Source of the DNA: Bacteroidales bacterium
GTDB taxonomy: Bacteria > Bacteroidota > Bacteroidia > Bacteroidales > UBA932
Assembly (NCBI GenBank): GCA_017631435.1
Contig: JAGBTG010000035.1
Location: 62,001-126,000 of the forward strand
Direction of reading: 5' to 3'
DNA length: 64,000 nt
In this document: one piece after another, positions 9,607 through 18,577 of the stretch
How the letters are laid out: every line of letters starts with the position of its first letter
Numbering within the stretch: position 1 is the first letter of the stretch
The notes under the pieces: model-generated
Told to the model about the DNA's origin: nothing
Database searches by the model: none
The model's input: the letters and a program-made list of their open reading frames with translations, nothing else
Program-made: the position numbers and the translations under genes

Positions 9607-9614
9607 TACATTTG
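9607..9614 (+). promoter_or_regulatory. -7 element for the etfBA operon
   Basis: TACATTTG fits TAnnTTTG and lies 61 nt before the etfB ATG. A convincing -33 TTTG is not visible at the expected distance, so only the -7 box is called. Confidence 0.45.
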
Positions 9615-9675
9615 CTTGTTATTACTTTGATTAAAACCATAAACCTATACGACAAAAGCATAGATTGATACGATT

Positions 9676-10551
9676 ATGACAAAAAAATTGAAGATTGTTG
9701 TTCTGGCAAAACAGGTGCCGGACACCAGAAATGTCGGTAAAAATGCTATGACACCGGAAGGTACAGTGAACAGAGCTGCACTGCCGGCTATTTTCAACCC
9801 AGAAGACATGAATGCCCTTGAGCAGGCATTGTATATTAAAGACCAGAACCCGGGTTCTGAGGTACTTCTTCTAACCATGGGTCCTTTTAGGGCTGCAGAC
9901 ATTATCCGTGAGGGATTGTTTAGAGGTGCAGATGGTGGAGTACTTCTTACCGACAGGAAATTTGCAGGCGCAGATACACTTGCAACATCCTATGCCCTTT
10001 CACAGGCAATTAAGAAGATTAATCCCGACATCATCCTTGCAGGACGTCAGGCAATTGACGGTGATACCGCACAGGTTGGCCCTCAGGTTGCAGAGAAACT
10101 TGACTTGCCTCAGGTTACCTATGCAGAGGAGATTCAGGAAATTTCAGATAACAAAGTTGTAATTAAGAGAAGACTCGAAAGAGGTGTGGAGGTAGTTTCA
10201 TGTACTCTTCCTTGTCTTGTAACCGTGCATGCCACAGCTGCTCCTTGCCGCCCAAGACATGCTAAACAGGTTATGAAATATAAATATGCCAGAACTGTAA
10301 CTGAGGATACTGCAGAGGGTGCAAATTACCTTCTTTCATTGGCTGACTATCCTTACCTCAAGATTACCGAGTGGGGTACTGCTGATGTAGGCGGTGAGGA
10401 TTCAAGCTACGGTATGGCTGGTTCCCCTACTAAAGTTAAAAAGGTGGAGAACATCGTATTCCAGGCTAAAGAGGCTAAAAAGCTTACTGCATCTGAGGAG
10501 GATATTGATTCTTTGATTTCAGAGCTTTTGGCAAACCACACAATAGGCTAA
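9676..10551 (+). CDS. etfB: Electron transfer flavoprotein subunit beta
   Basis: The 291-residue EtfB has the N-terminal core KIVVLAKQVPDT, the segment ALEQALYIKD, the conserved DGDTAQVGPQVAEKL nucleotide-binding stretch and the signature region RRLERGVEVVSCTLPCLVTV. It forms a heterodimer with EtfA and carries electrons from acyl-CoA dehydrogenases. It is somewhat longer than classical EtfB (about 255 residues), with an extended C-terminus. It is followed after 29 nt by etfA and then the dehydrogenase. The set could work in fatty-acyl-CoA oxidation or in reverse as an electron-bifurcating enoyl-CoA reductase; the sequence does not decide. Confidence 0.93.
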   Translation: MTKKLKIVVLAKQVPDTRNVGKNAMTPEGTVNRAALPAIFNPEDMNALEQALYIKDQNPGSEVLLLTMGPFRAADIIREGLFRGADGGVLLTDRKFAGADTLATSYALSQAIKKINPDIILAGRQAIDGDTAQVGPQVAEKLDLPQVTYAEEIQEISDNKVVIKRRLERGVEVVSCTLPCLVTVHATAAPCRPRHAKQVMKYKYARTVTEDTAEGANYLLSLADYPYLKITEWGTADVGGEDSSYGMAGSPTKVKKVENIVFQAKEAKKLTASEEDIDSLISELLANHTIG

Positions 10552-10580
10552 CATAGTATTAATTTGAAAAGAGAACAAAA

Positions 10581-11597
10581 ATGAACAACATTATAGTTTT
10601 TTGTGAAACAGACAATGGCAAATTGTGCGATGTGAGCCTTGAGCTAATGACAAAGGCAAGATCTTTGGCACAGACCCTCAACTGCGACTTGGAGGCACTT
10701 CTAATTGGTTATAACGTAGAGAACCTTAAAGATGAGCTTTATCTGTATGGTGCAAAGACAGTACACCTTGCAGATGACAAGCAGCTTGAGTTTTTCAGAA
10801 CCCTTCCATACGCTTCAATAGCAATTTCATTGTTCAAACAGGAGCAGCCTCAGATTGCTCTGTTTGGTGCAACATGTATTGGTCGTGATTTGGCTCCAAG
10901 AATATCAAGCGCACTTCACAGCGGTCTTACTGCAGACTGTACTTCGCTTGAGATTGGAGACCACCAGGATACAAAAGGAAACAAGTGGGATAACCTTCTA
11001 TATCAGATCCGTCCTGCATTTGGCGGTAACATTATTGCAACTATCGTAAACCCTGAGCACAGACCGCAGATGGCTACTGTACGTGAGGGTGTTATGAAAA
11101 AAGAGCCTCTTTCAGTTCCGGTTGCAGGTTCAGTAAAGAAAATTGATGTTGCATCAATCCTTACAGATGCTGATTTTGCTGTAGAGATTATTGAAAGACA
11201 CATTGAGGAGAAAAAAATAGATATTAAAGGCGCTCAAATCATTGTAGCAGGCGGTTACGGAGTAGGCAGTAAAGAGGGTTTTGCCCTTGTAAATGAGCTT
11301 GCAAAAGTTCTTGGTGCTGAGGTTGGAGCTTCACGTGCTGCTGTAGATGCAGGCTTTGTAGAGCATGAGAGACAGATTGGCCAGACAGGTGTAACTGTAA
11401 GACCTAAACTTTTCATTTCTGTAGGTATTTCGGGCCAGATCCAGCACACTGCAGGTATGGACCAGTCTTCTATGATCATTTCAATCAACAATGATCCAAA
11501 CGCTCCTATCCACCAGATTGCAGATTATTCAATCATTGGTGACCTTAATGAAGTATTACCTAAGATGATTGCATCTTACAAAAAACACAGCAAATAA
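10581..11597 (+). CDS. etfA: Electron transfer flavoprotein subunit alpha
   Basis: The 338-residue EtfA has an N-terminal alpha/beta domain (IIVFCETDNGKLCDVSLELM) and a C-terminal FAD-binding domain. The latter shows AQIIVAGGYGVGSKEGF, GASRAAVDAGFVEHERQIGQ, KLFISVGISGQIQHTAGM and the SSMIISINNDPNAPIHQIADY segment typical of EtfA. It is the FAD-carrying partner of EtfB at 9676. The dehydrogenase gene starts 3 nt after its stop, pointing to one transcript. Confidence 0.95.
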   Translation: MNNIIVFCETDNGKLCDVSLELMTKARSLAQTLNCDLEALLIGYNVENLKDELYLYGAKTVHLADDKQLEFFRTLPYASIAISLFKQEQPQIALFGATCIGRDLAPRISSALHSGLTADCTSLEIGDHQDTKGNKWDNLLYQIRPAFGGNIIATIVNPEHRPQMATVREGVMKKEPLSVPVAGSVKKIDVASILTDADFAVEIIERHIEEKKIDIKGAQIIVAGGYGVGSKEGFALVNELAKVLGAEVGASRAAVDAGFVEHERQIGQTGVTVRPKLFISVGISGQIQHTAGMDQSSMIISINNDPNAPIHQIADYSIIGDLNEVLPKMIASYKKHSK

Positions 11598-11599
11598 TT

Positions 11600-13330
11600 A
11601 TGGCAAATTTCTATAAAGACAATTCAGAGTTGAAATTCCAGTTCAGTCATCCCCTAATGGAGAAGATTGTAACTTTGAAAGAGGACAATTTCAAGGATTT
11701 CGGCAAATATGACTATGCTCCTGCCAATGTTGAAGATGCAATTGATTCTTATGACAAGGTTATGGAGATCATTGGTGAGATCTGTGGTGATGTTCTTGCA
11801 CCAAACGCTGAGCAGGTAGACCATGACGGTCCTGTATGTAAAGACGGTAGAATTACCTATGCAGCAGGCACACAGCAGAACCACGATGCCCTTACTCAGG
11901 CTGGAGTTTATGGCTTGAGCCTTCCAAGAGAGTACGGCGGACTTAATTTCAGCATGGTCCCATATGTTATGGCAGCTGAGTTGGTTTCACGTGCAGATGC
12001 AGGTTTTGCAAATATTTGGGGTCTTCAGGATTGTGCAGAGACTATCCACGAGTTCGCATCCAAAGAGATTAAGGAGGAGTTCCTTCCTAGAATCAATAAA
12101 GGTGACACTTGTTCTATGGACCTTACCGAGCCGGATGCAGGTTCAGACCTTCAGTCTGTAATGCTAAAAGCTACCTGGAACGAGGAGAAACAGATGTGGT
12201 ACCTTAACGGAGTAAAACGTTTCATCACTAACGGTGATGCCCAGATCAAATTGGTACTTGCACGTTCTGAGGAGGGTACAACTGATGGACGTGGCCTTTC
12301 ATACTTTGTATATGACAAAGCTTGGGGCGGTGTTACAGTAAGACGTATTGAGAACAAACTTGGTATCAAAGGCTCCCCTACCGCTGAGCTTGTATTCAAG
12401 AATGCTCCAGCCAAAATCGTAGGTGACAGAAAGATGGGTCTTATCAAATATGTAATGTCATTGATGAATGGTGCAAGACTTGGAGTAGGTGCTCAGTCTG
12501 TAGGTTTGTCTGAGGCAGCATATAGAGAGGCATTGAAATATGCTCACGAGCGTGTTCAGTACAAGAAAGCAATCATCAACTTCCCTGCTGTATACGAGTT
12601 GTTGGCAGTTATGAAGGCAAAACTTCAGGCATCACGTGCCATCCTTTATGAAACAACAAGATTCGTAGATATCTACAAAGCATACAACGCAATTGCTGAA
12701 GAGAGAAAACTTACCCCTGAGGAGAGACAGGACAGCAAAAAATACAGCAAATATGCTGATATGTTCACCCCTGTACTCAAGATGATGTCATCTGAGTACG
12801 CTAACCAGAATGCTTACGATGCAATTCAGGTTCACGGTGGTTCAGGTTTCATGAAAGAGTATCCTGTTGAGAGACTTTACAGAGATGCAAGAATCCTTAC
12901 AATCTACGAGGGAACTTCTCAGCTTCAGACTGTTGCAGCAATCCGTTATGTTACCAACGGCTCATACCTTGCAAAGATCAGGGAGTATGAGGCAATGGAG
13001 TTCAAACCGGAGTTTGCAGCATTGAAGGAGAAACTTGTTGCTATGACCGCACAGTACGAGGCTGCTTGTGAGGCTGTACAGGGTAAAGGTGAGGAATACA
13101 TTGATTTCCATGCAAGAAGACTTGTTGAGATGGCTGCCCATATCATCATGTCATACCTGTTGATCATTGACGCACAGAACAATGATGCATTTGCCAGATC
13201 AGCTGAAGTTTATACCAACAAATCAGAGGCTTGGAACAATGAGAGAGCATCATACATCGCTTCTTTCAAACTTGAGGACCTTGCAGCATTCTCAGCAATC
13301 AAAGATGAGTTCGTGGCAGAGGAGAACTAA
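11600..13330 (+). CDS. Acyl-CoA dehydrogenase with C-terminal extension
   Basis: This 576-residue flavoprotein has the acyl-CoA dehydrogenase N-terminal and middle domains (SMDLTEPDAGSDLQS, NGVKRFITNGD) and the C-terminal helical FAD domain (IQVHGGSGFMKEYPVERLYRD). The catalytic base is Glu437 in IYEGTSQLQT. A further helical region of about 125 residues follows, as in the longer multidomain members that pair with EtfBA in Bacteroidota. It oxidises acyl-CoA to enoyl-CoA or catalyses the reverse; chain length cannot be assigned. A terminator follows at 13357. Confidence 0.93.
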   Translation: MANFYKDNSELKFQFSHPLMEKIVTLKEDNFKDFGKYDYAPANVEDAIDSYDKVMEIIGEICGDVLAPNAEQVDHDGPVCKDGRITYAAGTQQNHDALTQAGVYGLSLPREYGGLNFSMVPYVMAAELVSRADAGFANIWGLQDCAETIHEFASKEIKEEFLPRINKGDTCSMDLTEPDAGSDLQSVMLKATWNEEKQMWYLNGVKRFITNGDAQIKLVLARSEEGTTDGRGLSYFVYDKAWGGVTVRRIENKLGIKGSPTAELVFKNAPAKIVGDRKMGLIKYVMSLMNGARLGVGAQSVGLSEAAYREALKYAHERVQYKKAIINFPAVYELLAVMKAKLQASRAILYETTRFVDIYKAYNAIAEERKLTPEERQDSKKYSKYADMFTPVLKMMSSEYANQNAYDAIQVHGGSGFMKEYPVERLYRDARILTIYEGTSQLQTVAAIRYVTNGSYLAKIREYEAMEFKPEFAALKEKLVAMTAQYEAACEAVQGKGEEYIDFHARRLVEMAAHIIMSYLLIIDAQNNDAFARSAEVYTNKSEAWNNERASYIASFKLEDLAAFSAIKDEFVAEEN

Positions 13331-13356
13331 TCTCTTCCCGACAGATAATCCAGAAG

Positions 13357-13383
13357 GCCTCCCGCACCAAGGGAGGCTTTTTT
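13357..13383 (+). terminator. Rho-independent terminator of etfBA-acd
   Basis: GCCTCCC and GGGAGGC form a 7-bp stem with a 7-nt loop, followed by six T. It ends the etfBA-acyl-CoA dehydrogenase operon. A copy of the TCCCGACA motif lies between the stop codon and the hairpin (13336). Confidence 0.85.
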
Positions 13384-13385
13384 AT

Positions 13386-13420
13386 ATTTGACCATTATGA
13401 CGTCGTCAAAATGGTCAAAT
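13386..13420. promoter_or_regulatory. 35-nt near-perfect palindrome, candidate operator
   Basis: Two 17-nt arms around a single T (13403) match at 16 of 17 positions; the arms read ATTTGACCATTATGACG and ATTTGACCATTTTGACG (reverse complement). The site ends 9 nt before the -7 element at 13430, so it covers the -33 region and is placed to act as an operator for the operon starting at 13463. No candidate regulator lies next to it. Confidence 0.55.
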
Positions 13421-13429
13421 TATTTTTAG

Positions 13430-13437
13430 TATCTTTG
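13430..13437 (+). promoter_or_regulatory. -7 element of the DUF2520-kdsC-maf operon
   Basis: TATCTTTG fits TAnnTTTG and lies 25 nt before the ATG at 13463. The -33 position falls inside the palindrome at 13386-13420, which has no TTTG there, so the promoter may depend on an activator or simply be weak. Confidence 0.5.
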
Positions 13438-13462
13438 CAGAAAGTTAATTTCACTATTGTAA

Positions 13463-14263
13463 ATGTATAAGATAAGTATTGTTGGTGCTGGAAATGTGGC
13501 ATTCAGGATGGCTTTGTTCCTTCAGGCTGCAGGTCATGATGTAGAGTGTGTCTGCGCAAGGGATATGGAGAAAGCAGACAAAGTTGTGAGGGCTCTCAAA
13601 AGAGGCGGCAGCAATGCTGTAGCCATTTCTGATTTCAGCCAACTTCCCCAGAGTGACATTACAATTATTGCAGTAAGCGATAATGCCATAGGTCAAGTGG
13701 CATCGCAGTTGCCCCATAAGGATTCCTTTATTGTACATACCAGCGGTGCAACTGCAATGAAGGTGTTGCAGGAGGCCGGTTTGCAGAATACAGGTGTCTT
13801 CTACCCTCTTATGACCTTGAGCATGAACAAAGATCTTGATATAAGACTCGTTCCGTTTCTTCTTGAGTCACAGCACAAAAATGGAGAGGAGATACTTGTA
13901 AATCTTGTCAATTCCCTAAAGGCCGAGTACAAGATGTGCAGCTCCGCAAAGAGATTGCAGTTCCATACTGCGGCAATATTTGCTACCAACATCATAAATT
14001 ACTCCCTTTCGCTTGCATATGACATAGCAAGCCCGGATTTTACTTTCCTCCTTCCAAGTGCAATTGAGAGTGTAAGGAAAGCCTTTTTGCAGAATCCGGT
14101 TTCTGCCCAGACAGGCCCTGCCCGCAGAGGGGATACCAGAACAATTGAAAAACACAGGGAGGTACTTTCAGAAGAGAAATTCAAGGAACATTTAGAGGTA
14201 TATAACTTTTTGACACAGAAAATTTTCAATAAATATAATCCCGACAGCAATGAGCAATTATAA
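13463..14263 (+). CDS. Rossmann-like and DUF2520 domain protein (putative oxidoreductase)
   Basis: This 266-residue protein begins with a dinucleotide-binding fold, ISIVGAGNVAFRMALFL, like ProC/NADP oxidoreductases. A second segment (DITIIAVSDNAIGQVASQL) and the HTSGA loop follow. The C-terminal helical half (SVRKAFLQNPVSAQTGPARRGD) matches the DUF2520 layout. The GPARRGD tail is the most diagnostic part of this family, whose substrate is unknown. The end overlaps the next gene by 14 nt, indicating translational coupling in an operon with a KdsC-like phosphatase and Maf. Confidence 0.85.
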   Translation: MYKISIVGAGNVAFRMALFLQAAGHDVECVCARDMEKADKVVRALKRGGSNAVAISDFSQLPQSDITIIAVSDNAIGQVASQLPHKDSFIVHTSGATAMKVLQEAGLQNTGVFYPLMTLSMNKDLDIRLVPFLLESQHKNGEEILVNLVNSLKAEYKMCSSAKRLQFHTAAIFATNIINYSLSLAYDIASPDFTFLLPSAIESVRKAFLQNPVSAQTGPARRGDTRTIEKHREVLSEEKFKEHLEVYNFLTQKIFNKYNPDSNEQL

Positions 14264-14807
14264 GACAAAACTTAAGGATATAAAAGGATTTGCATTTGAT
14301 GTGGACGGAGTATTCACAGACGGCAGTGTATTTGTAGCTCCAGACGGAGATCTTCTACGTATTCACAATGCAAAAGACGGTTTCGGATTGAGATGGGCAT
14401 ACCTTTCAGGTTATCATATTGCAATTATTACAGGAGGCTATTCAGAGTCAGTAAGAAAGAGATTTGAGGGCATTGGTGTAGAGCATATCTATTTGAAATC
14501 AAGGGACAAATTGCCTGATTTCTACGATTTCTGCAACAAATGCGGCATCTCCCCTAAAGAGGTTGCTTTTGTTGGTGATGATATTCCGGATATTCCAATC
14601 CTTAAGGAGTGCGGACTTGCAGTCTGCCCTTCTGATGCAGTTCAGGAGGTTAAGGACGTTTGTGACTTCGTTTCAGCATATCCGGGCGGTAGAGGTTGCG
14701 TGAGAGACCTTATTGAGCAGGTGTTGAAGATTCAGGGCAAATGGGAGTTCAATGCAGAGCTGTATGCCGGCAAGTTCGGTCAGGGAATGGACAGCAACAA
14801 GAAGTAA
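14250..14807 (+). CDS. kdsC: KdsC-like HAD phosphatase (3-deoxy-D-manno-octulosonate 8-phosphate phosphatase)
   Basis: The 185-residue HAD subclass C0 protein has motif I DVDGVFTDG, motif II IITGGYS, a conserved lysine (LKSRDKLPD) and motif IV VGDDIPDIPIL. Length, lack of a cap domain and the DVDGVxTDG variant fit KdsC, which removes phosphate from KDO-8-P in lipopolysaccharide core synthesis. The close relatives acting on other sugar acids cannot be ruled out. It overlaps the DUF2520 gene and is followed 7 nt later by maf. Confidence 0.85.
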   Translation: MSNYKTKLKDIKGFAFDVDGVFTDGSVFVAPDGDLLRIHNAKDGFGLRWAYLSGYHIAIITGGYSESVRKRFEGIGVEHIYLKSRDKLPDFYDFCNKCGISPKEVAFVGDDIPDIPILKECGLAVCPSDAVQEVKDVCDFVSAYPGGRGCVRDLIEQVLKIQGKWEFNAELYAGKFGQGMDSNKK

Positions 14808-14813
14808 TAGGGT

Positions 14814-15398
14814 ATGCTTGATAATATTCTATCGGGAAGAAAACTGATATTGGCATCTGCTTCACCACGCAGGAAGGAACTCCTTTCGGGTTTGGGTGTG
14901 GATTTTGTCATTGATACTGGAAATACTTTTGAAGAGGTTGTTCCCAGTGGACTCTCCTACCCTCAAGTGCCCGAATTTATGGCAAAAGGGAAATCTCATG
15001 GCTTTCATAGGGATCTTGAGCAAAACGAGATCCTTATTACCGCAGATACAATGGTGTTTTGTGAGGATGAGATTATGGGCAAGCCCAAAGACCGTGATGA
15101 TGCAGTGAGGATGATAGAAAAACTTCAGGACAATACCCATACAGTTTACACAGGAGTGTGCATAAGGTCTCTTGAGAAAGAGGTGTGCTTTACAGTTGGC
15201 ACAAATGTCCAATTCAGTAAGCTTACCTCCGATGAAATCTCATATTATATAGATACTTACAAACCTTTTGACAAAGCAGGTGCATACGGAGTGCAGGAAT
15301 GGATAGGCTATGCTGCAATAAAGGGAATTGACGGATCATATTTTAATGTGGTTGGTCTCCCGGTTCACCGATTGTATAATGAACTCAAGAATTTTTAG
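14814..15398 (+). CDS. maf: Maf family nucleoside-triphosphate pyrophosphatase
   Basis: The 194-residue Maf/Ham1-fold enzyme has the signature LILASASPRRKELLSGLG at the N-terminus, ITADTMVF with the catalytic Asp, GKPKDRDDAVRMIEKLQ, HTVYTGVC and the end region DKAGAYGVQEW. Maf enzymes hydrolyse dTTP/UTP or modified nucleotides to monophosphates. In the operon it sits between kdsC and two MORN-like secreted proteins, with no gap to the first of these (stop at 15398, ATG at 15399). Confidence 0.93.
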   Translation: MLDNILSGRKLILASASPRRKELLSGLGVDFVIDTGNTFEEVVPSGLSYPQVPEFMAKGKSHGFHRDLEQNEILITADTMVFCEDEIMGKPKDRDDAVRMIEKLQDNTHTVYTGVCIRSLEKEVCFTVGTNVQFSKLTSDEISYYIDTYKPFDKAGAYGVQEWIGYAAIKGIDGSYFNVVGLPVHRLYNELKNF

Positions 15399-15989
15399 AT
15401 GAAGAGAGTTGGGTTTTTGATAGCATTTATGCTGTTGTGTGGAGTTGTGTTTCCGCAGGATAAAGGAGGGAGACAACTGGATGGTACAAATTATACTGTA
15501 ACTACGGCCATGGAGAAATTATTTTCATTAGGTGATATGCGCCGGATTGGCATGTCGGGTCACGTGACGTATAAACCCGTACCAAAAAAAATCCGCAAAT
15601 ATGGTGAACCCAAACCTCTGAAATACAATAAGCTCTATTATTTGGACAAGTTTACAGATTCAGTTGGAATTTTTTCCCATTCAAGGGGATTATATATGGG
15701 AGAATATATACAGGTTAAGAACAAGCCAACCTTTTTGAGGAACGGTTTTGGTGTTGACAGGACGCTTGATGAGTTTTCAAACTCTAAAGAAGTCGTTTAT
15801 GAGTATTATATAGGTTTTTACAGAAAGAACAAGAGACATGGTGAGGGGTTTGTTGTAAGAAGCAATGGCAAGATTGTAAAAGCGGTGTGGAAAAAAGGAC
15901 GTATTTGTGTAGGTACTAAAGCTGAACCCACACCTGAAGAAGTGGAGAAGGTAAATGATTTTATGAGACAGCTGAAAAATATGATCTGA
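15399..15989 (+). CDS. Secreted MORN-motif protein, paralogue 1 (function unknown)
   Basis: The 196-residue protein has an N-terminal signal peptide (MKRVGFLIAFMLLCGVVFPQ). After a variable middle come MORN-like turns: GLYMGEYIQVKNKPTFLRNG and YIGFYRKNKRHGEGFVVRSN. It is clearly homologous to the next gene over about 120 C-terminal residues (NKLYYLDKFTDS, NGFGVDR, YEYYIGFY, KRHGEG, KIVKAVWKKGR). MORN repeats in bacteria are beta-hairpin surface motifs with no single function. It is probably periplasmic or surface-exposed and expressed with kdsC and maf. Confidence 0.7.
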   Translation: MKRVGFLIAFMLLCGVVFPQDKGGRQLDGTNYTVTTAMEKLFSLGDMRRIGMSGHVTYKPVPKKIRKYGEPKPLKYNKLYYLDKFTDSVGIFSHSRGLYMGEYIQVKNKPTFLRNGFGVDRTLDEFSNSKEVVYEYYIGFYRKNKRHGEGFVVRSNGKIVKAVWKKGRICVGTKAEPTPEEVEKVNDFMRQLKNMI

Positions 15990-15990
15990 T

Positions 15991-16578
15991 ATGATAAGGA
16001 AATATTGCATATTACTTTTAATGTTGCTTTTGCATGTTTTGGCGAACGCCCAAACTGGCGGATATTATAATGATTCGGCAACCCGTAAGGCCAATTCGTT
16101 GCTTGGGGCAGTCAGAGTTTTGGGTAATTTGACAAGTGATTATTCTAAAGTTTTATACCGTCTTGAAAAACTGGAAAAGCCGCATGAGCCCGGTTCTCCT
16201 AAAGGGATGTATTATAATAAACTTTACCTTTTAGGTGAAATTACAGATTCAACTTCAATTTTTACCCATACTAAAGGAATCTATTTGGGTGAGTATCTTC
16301 AGGACAAGAACAAGCCTACTTTCAAGAGAAACGGTTTTGGAATTGAACGCATTATTGATGACACTTCTATTTCCGATGTTATAAAGTATGAATATTACAT
16401 AGGGTTCTACAAGAAGAACAGAAGGCATGGAGAGGGATATCTTGTAAAGGCTTCAGGCAAGATTGTTACAGGCATCTGGAAAAGAGGCAGACTGAAACTT
16501 TTTGGAAGAAGAGACCTGACAGATGATGAGCAGGAGAAAATTCAGGACTATATACGGCAATTGAACAATTTGATGTAG
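15991..16578 (+). CDS. Secreted MORN-motif protein, paralogue 2 (function unknown)
   Basis: The 195-residue protein starts 1 nt after its paralogue's stop and has its own signal peptide (IRKYCILLLMLLLHVLANAQ). It shares NKLYLLGEITDSTSIFTHTK, KNKPTFKRNGFGIER and EYYIGFYKKNRRHGEGYLVK with it, while the N-terminal halves differ. This points to an old tandem duplication that kept the MORN-like part. A bidirectional terminator overlaps its stop codon. Confidence 0.7.
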   Translation: MIRKYCILLLMLLLHVLANAQTGGYYNDSATRKANSLLGAVRVLGNLTSDYSKVLYRLEKLEKPHEPGSPKGMYYNKLYLLGEITDSTSIFTHTKGIYLGEYLQDKNKPTFKRNGFGIERIIDDTSISDVIKYEYYIGFYKKNRRHGEGYLVKASGKIVTGIWKRGRLKLFGRRDLTDDEQEKIQDYIRQLNNLM

Positions 16579-16607
16579 CGTACTTTTGGTGCGCTACACT
16601 TTTTTTA
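16574..16607 (+). terminator. Rho-independent terminator between convergent MORN and recQ genes
   Basis: TGTAGCGTAC and GTGCGCTACA pair over 10 bp around a TTTTG loop and are followed by C and seven T. The left arm includes the MORN2 stop codon. It ends the operon that starts at 13463; its reverse face lies only in the last codons of recQ. Confidence 0.8.
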
Positions 16608-18498
16608 TGGAACTGCCTGTATGTATTACAGTGCCGTCATCAATCATTTCTCTAAGTACTGCAAGATAAAAATTGTTATTGTCTGCAGCAAGGGTTTCAA
16701 TGGTCCTGAGTTCCACCTCACCTCCTGCATTGGAAATTATATCCAATATATGTTGCTGCACATCCTTGCGTCTGTCATTCCCTCCCTTGAGGTTCTTGTT
16801 CTTTAGGCACACATCACATATTCCGCAATCATTATCAGCCGGCTGGCCAAAATAATCTATGAGCATGCGGCTTCTGCATTCTCCTGTTTCTTTAACATAT
16901 GAGATAATGCTTTCAATTCTTTTTTGGAACATCCCCTTCCTCTCCTCATATCTTTTCTGGGATATATACAGGTTTGATTCAACCAGGCGCTCTGTATTCA
17001 TTATAATGAGCGGAGTCCTTACTTTAGGGATATATTTGATGATTCTCAGTTTTGAGAGCTGTTTCAGTTTCTCCTTTACACCCATAACGGAATCCATTGT
17101 ACACCGTGCAATGTACTCTTCATCTATAGGGGTTATCCTTGAGAACAGCGCTGTGTAGATTCTCAGTACTGATTTTATGAACTTGTCCAGCTCCGGATTG
17201 TCTATCTGAACCTTGTACAGTTCGTCCCTCCCTACAATGAACATTATCTTTGAAGGGTTGTCCATTTCATCCGTAAGTTCCCAGTAACCTTCCTGCTCCA
17301 GGTATTTGATTGCGTAATAGGCAGATACAGAATTAAGTGAAAACTTCTTGGAAAATTCAATAAGATTGAATTTGCTTACGGTATCTCTCCCTTCCTCGTA
17401 TGGAATGTTCAGGTATATGAAAACTTTCTGGTATACATCTTTAATGTACTGGATATCGGGAAAAGAGATGGTATGTATCTGGCGCAGGCGGGCGATGTCT
17501 GTACTGTTCCACAACAGGGTTGCATAGGAGCGTTTGCCGTCGCGGCCGGCACGTCCTGCCTCCTGGAAATATGCCTCAAGACTGTCGGGAAGATCATAAT
17601 GTACAACAAACCTCACATCAGGCTTGTCAATGCCCATTCCAAAGGCATTGGTTGCTACTATCACCCTAATTTGATCATTCTTCCAGGCATCCTGCTTGGC
17701 ATTGCGCAGTTCCTTGCTGAGTCCTGCATGGTAGAAATCTGCAGTTATGCCATTTTGTCTGAGAAATGAAGAAATTTCCTCACACCTTTTCCTCTCCCTG
17801 ACATAGATAATTCCGGTTCCCGGAACTCCGTTGCACACTTTGAGCATGTTCCCAAACTTGTCATCCACATTCCTCACCACATATGAGAGGTTTTTTCTTT
17901 CGAATCCCGACGAAATCACATTCTTTTCTTCAAACCCCAGGATTCTCATTATGTCTTCTGCAACTGACTTTGTGGCAGTTGCAGTAAGTGCAATGACAGG
18001 AACATCTCCTATGATGTTCTTTATCTCCTTAATCTCAAGATATGCCGGACGAAAATCATATCCCCACTGCGATATGCAGTGAGCCTCATCAACCACTAGG
18101 TAATTTATTTGCATGCGGCGTACCCTCTCCTTGAAAAGTGGAGTGTGCAACCTCTCAGGAGATACATAAAGGAACTTGAAATCTCCGTAAATGGCATTGT
18201 CCAAAGCAATGTCAATCTGGTGGTATGACATGCCGGAATAAACTGCCAAAGCTTTGATTCCCTTGTTGTTGAGATTCTGTACCTGGTCTTTGATCAGAGC
18301 TATTAATGGCGATACAACAAGGCAAATGCCATCTGTTGCCATTGCCGGTACCTGAAAGCAAATTGACTTGCCTCCTCCAGTTGGCATAAGAGCAAGAGTA
18401 TCTTTCTTTTGCAATGCGGAATTTATAATGTCCTCCTGCATTGGCCTGAAAGAATCGTACCCCCAATATTGTTTCAGTATACTGTGTATCATTGCCAT
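16594..18498 (-). CDS. recQ: ATP-dependent DNA helicase RecQ
   Basis: The 634-residue SF2 helicase has motif I LMPTGGGKSICFQVPA, motif II VVDEAHCISQWGYDFRP, motif III ALTATAT, motif V RVIVATNAFGMGIDKPDVR and motif VI QEAGRAGRDG. The RecQ-C-terminal zinc region is present (CRSRMLIDYFGQ, CGICDVC), with a winged-helix segment after it. A clear HRDC domain is not visible; the last 50 residues are short and divergent. RecQ unwinds DNA in recombination and fork repair. Confidence 0.95.
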   Translation of the reverse strand: MAMIHSILKQYWGYDSFRPMQEDIINSALQKKDTLALMPTGGGKSICFQVPAMATDGICLVVSPLIALIKDQVQNLNNKGIKALAVYSGMSYHQIDIALDNAIYGDFKFLYVSPERLHTPLFKERVRRMQINYLVVDEAHCISQWGYDFRPAYLEIKEIKNIIGDVPVIALTATATKSVAEDIMRILGFEEKNVISSGFERKNLSYVVRNVDDKFGNMLKVCNGVPGTGIIYVRERKRCEEISSFLRQNGITADFYHAGLSKELRNAKQDAWKNDQIRVIVATNAFGMGIDKPDVRFVVHYDLPDSLEAYFQEAGRAGRDGKRSYATLLWNSTDIARLRQIHTISFPDIQYIKDVYQKVFIYLNIPYEEGRDTVSKFNLIEFSKKFSLNSVSAYYAIKYLEQEGYWELTDEMDNPSKIMFIVGRDELYKVQIDNPELDKFIKSVLRIYTALFSRITPIDEEYIARCTMDSVMGVKEKLKQLSKLRIIKYIPKVRTPLIIMNTERLVESNLYISQKRYEERKGMFQKRIESIISYVKETGECRSRMLIDYFGQPADNDCGICDVCLKNKNLKGGNDRRKDVQQHILDIISNAGGEVELRTIETLAADNNNFYLAVLREMIDDGTVIHTGSSIKKV

Positions 18499-18577
18499 TA
18501 ATTATTAAAAACAAAATTACAATATTTTTGGCAAAATATTTGATGATGTCTATAGCGGCAGTTAAAGCTATTTTGAT

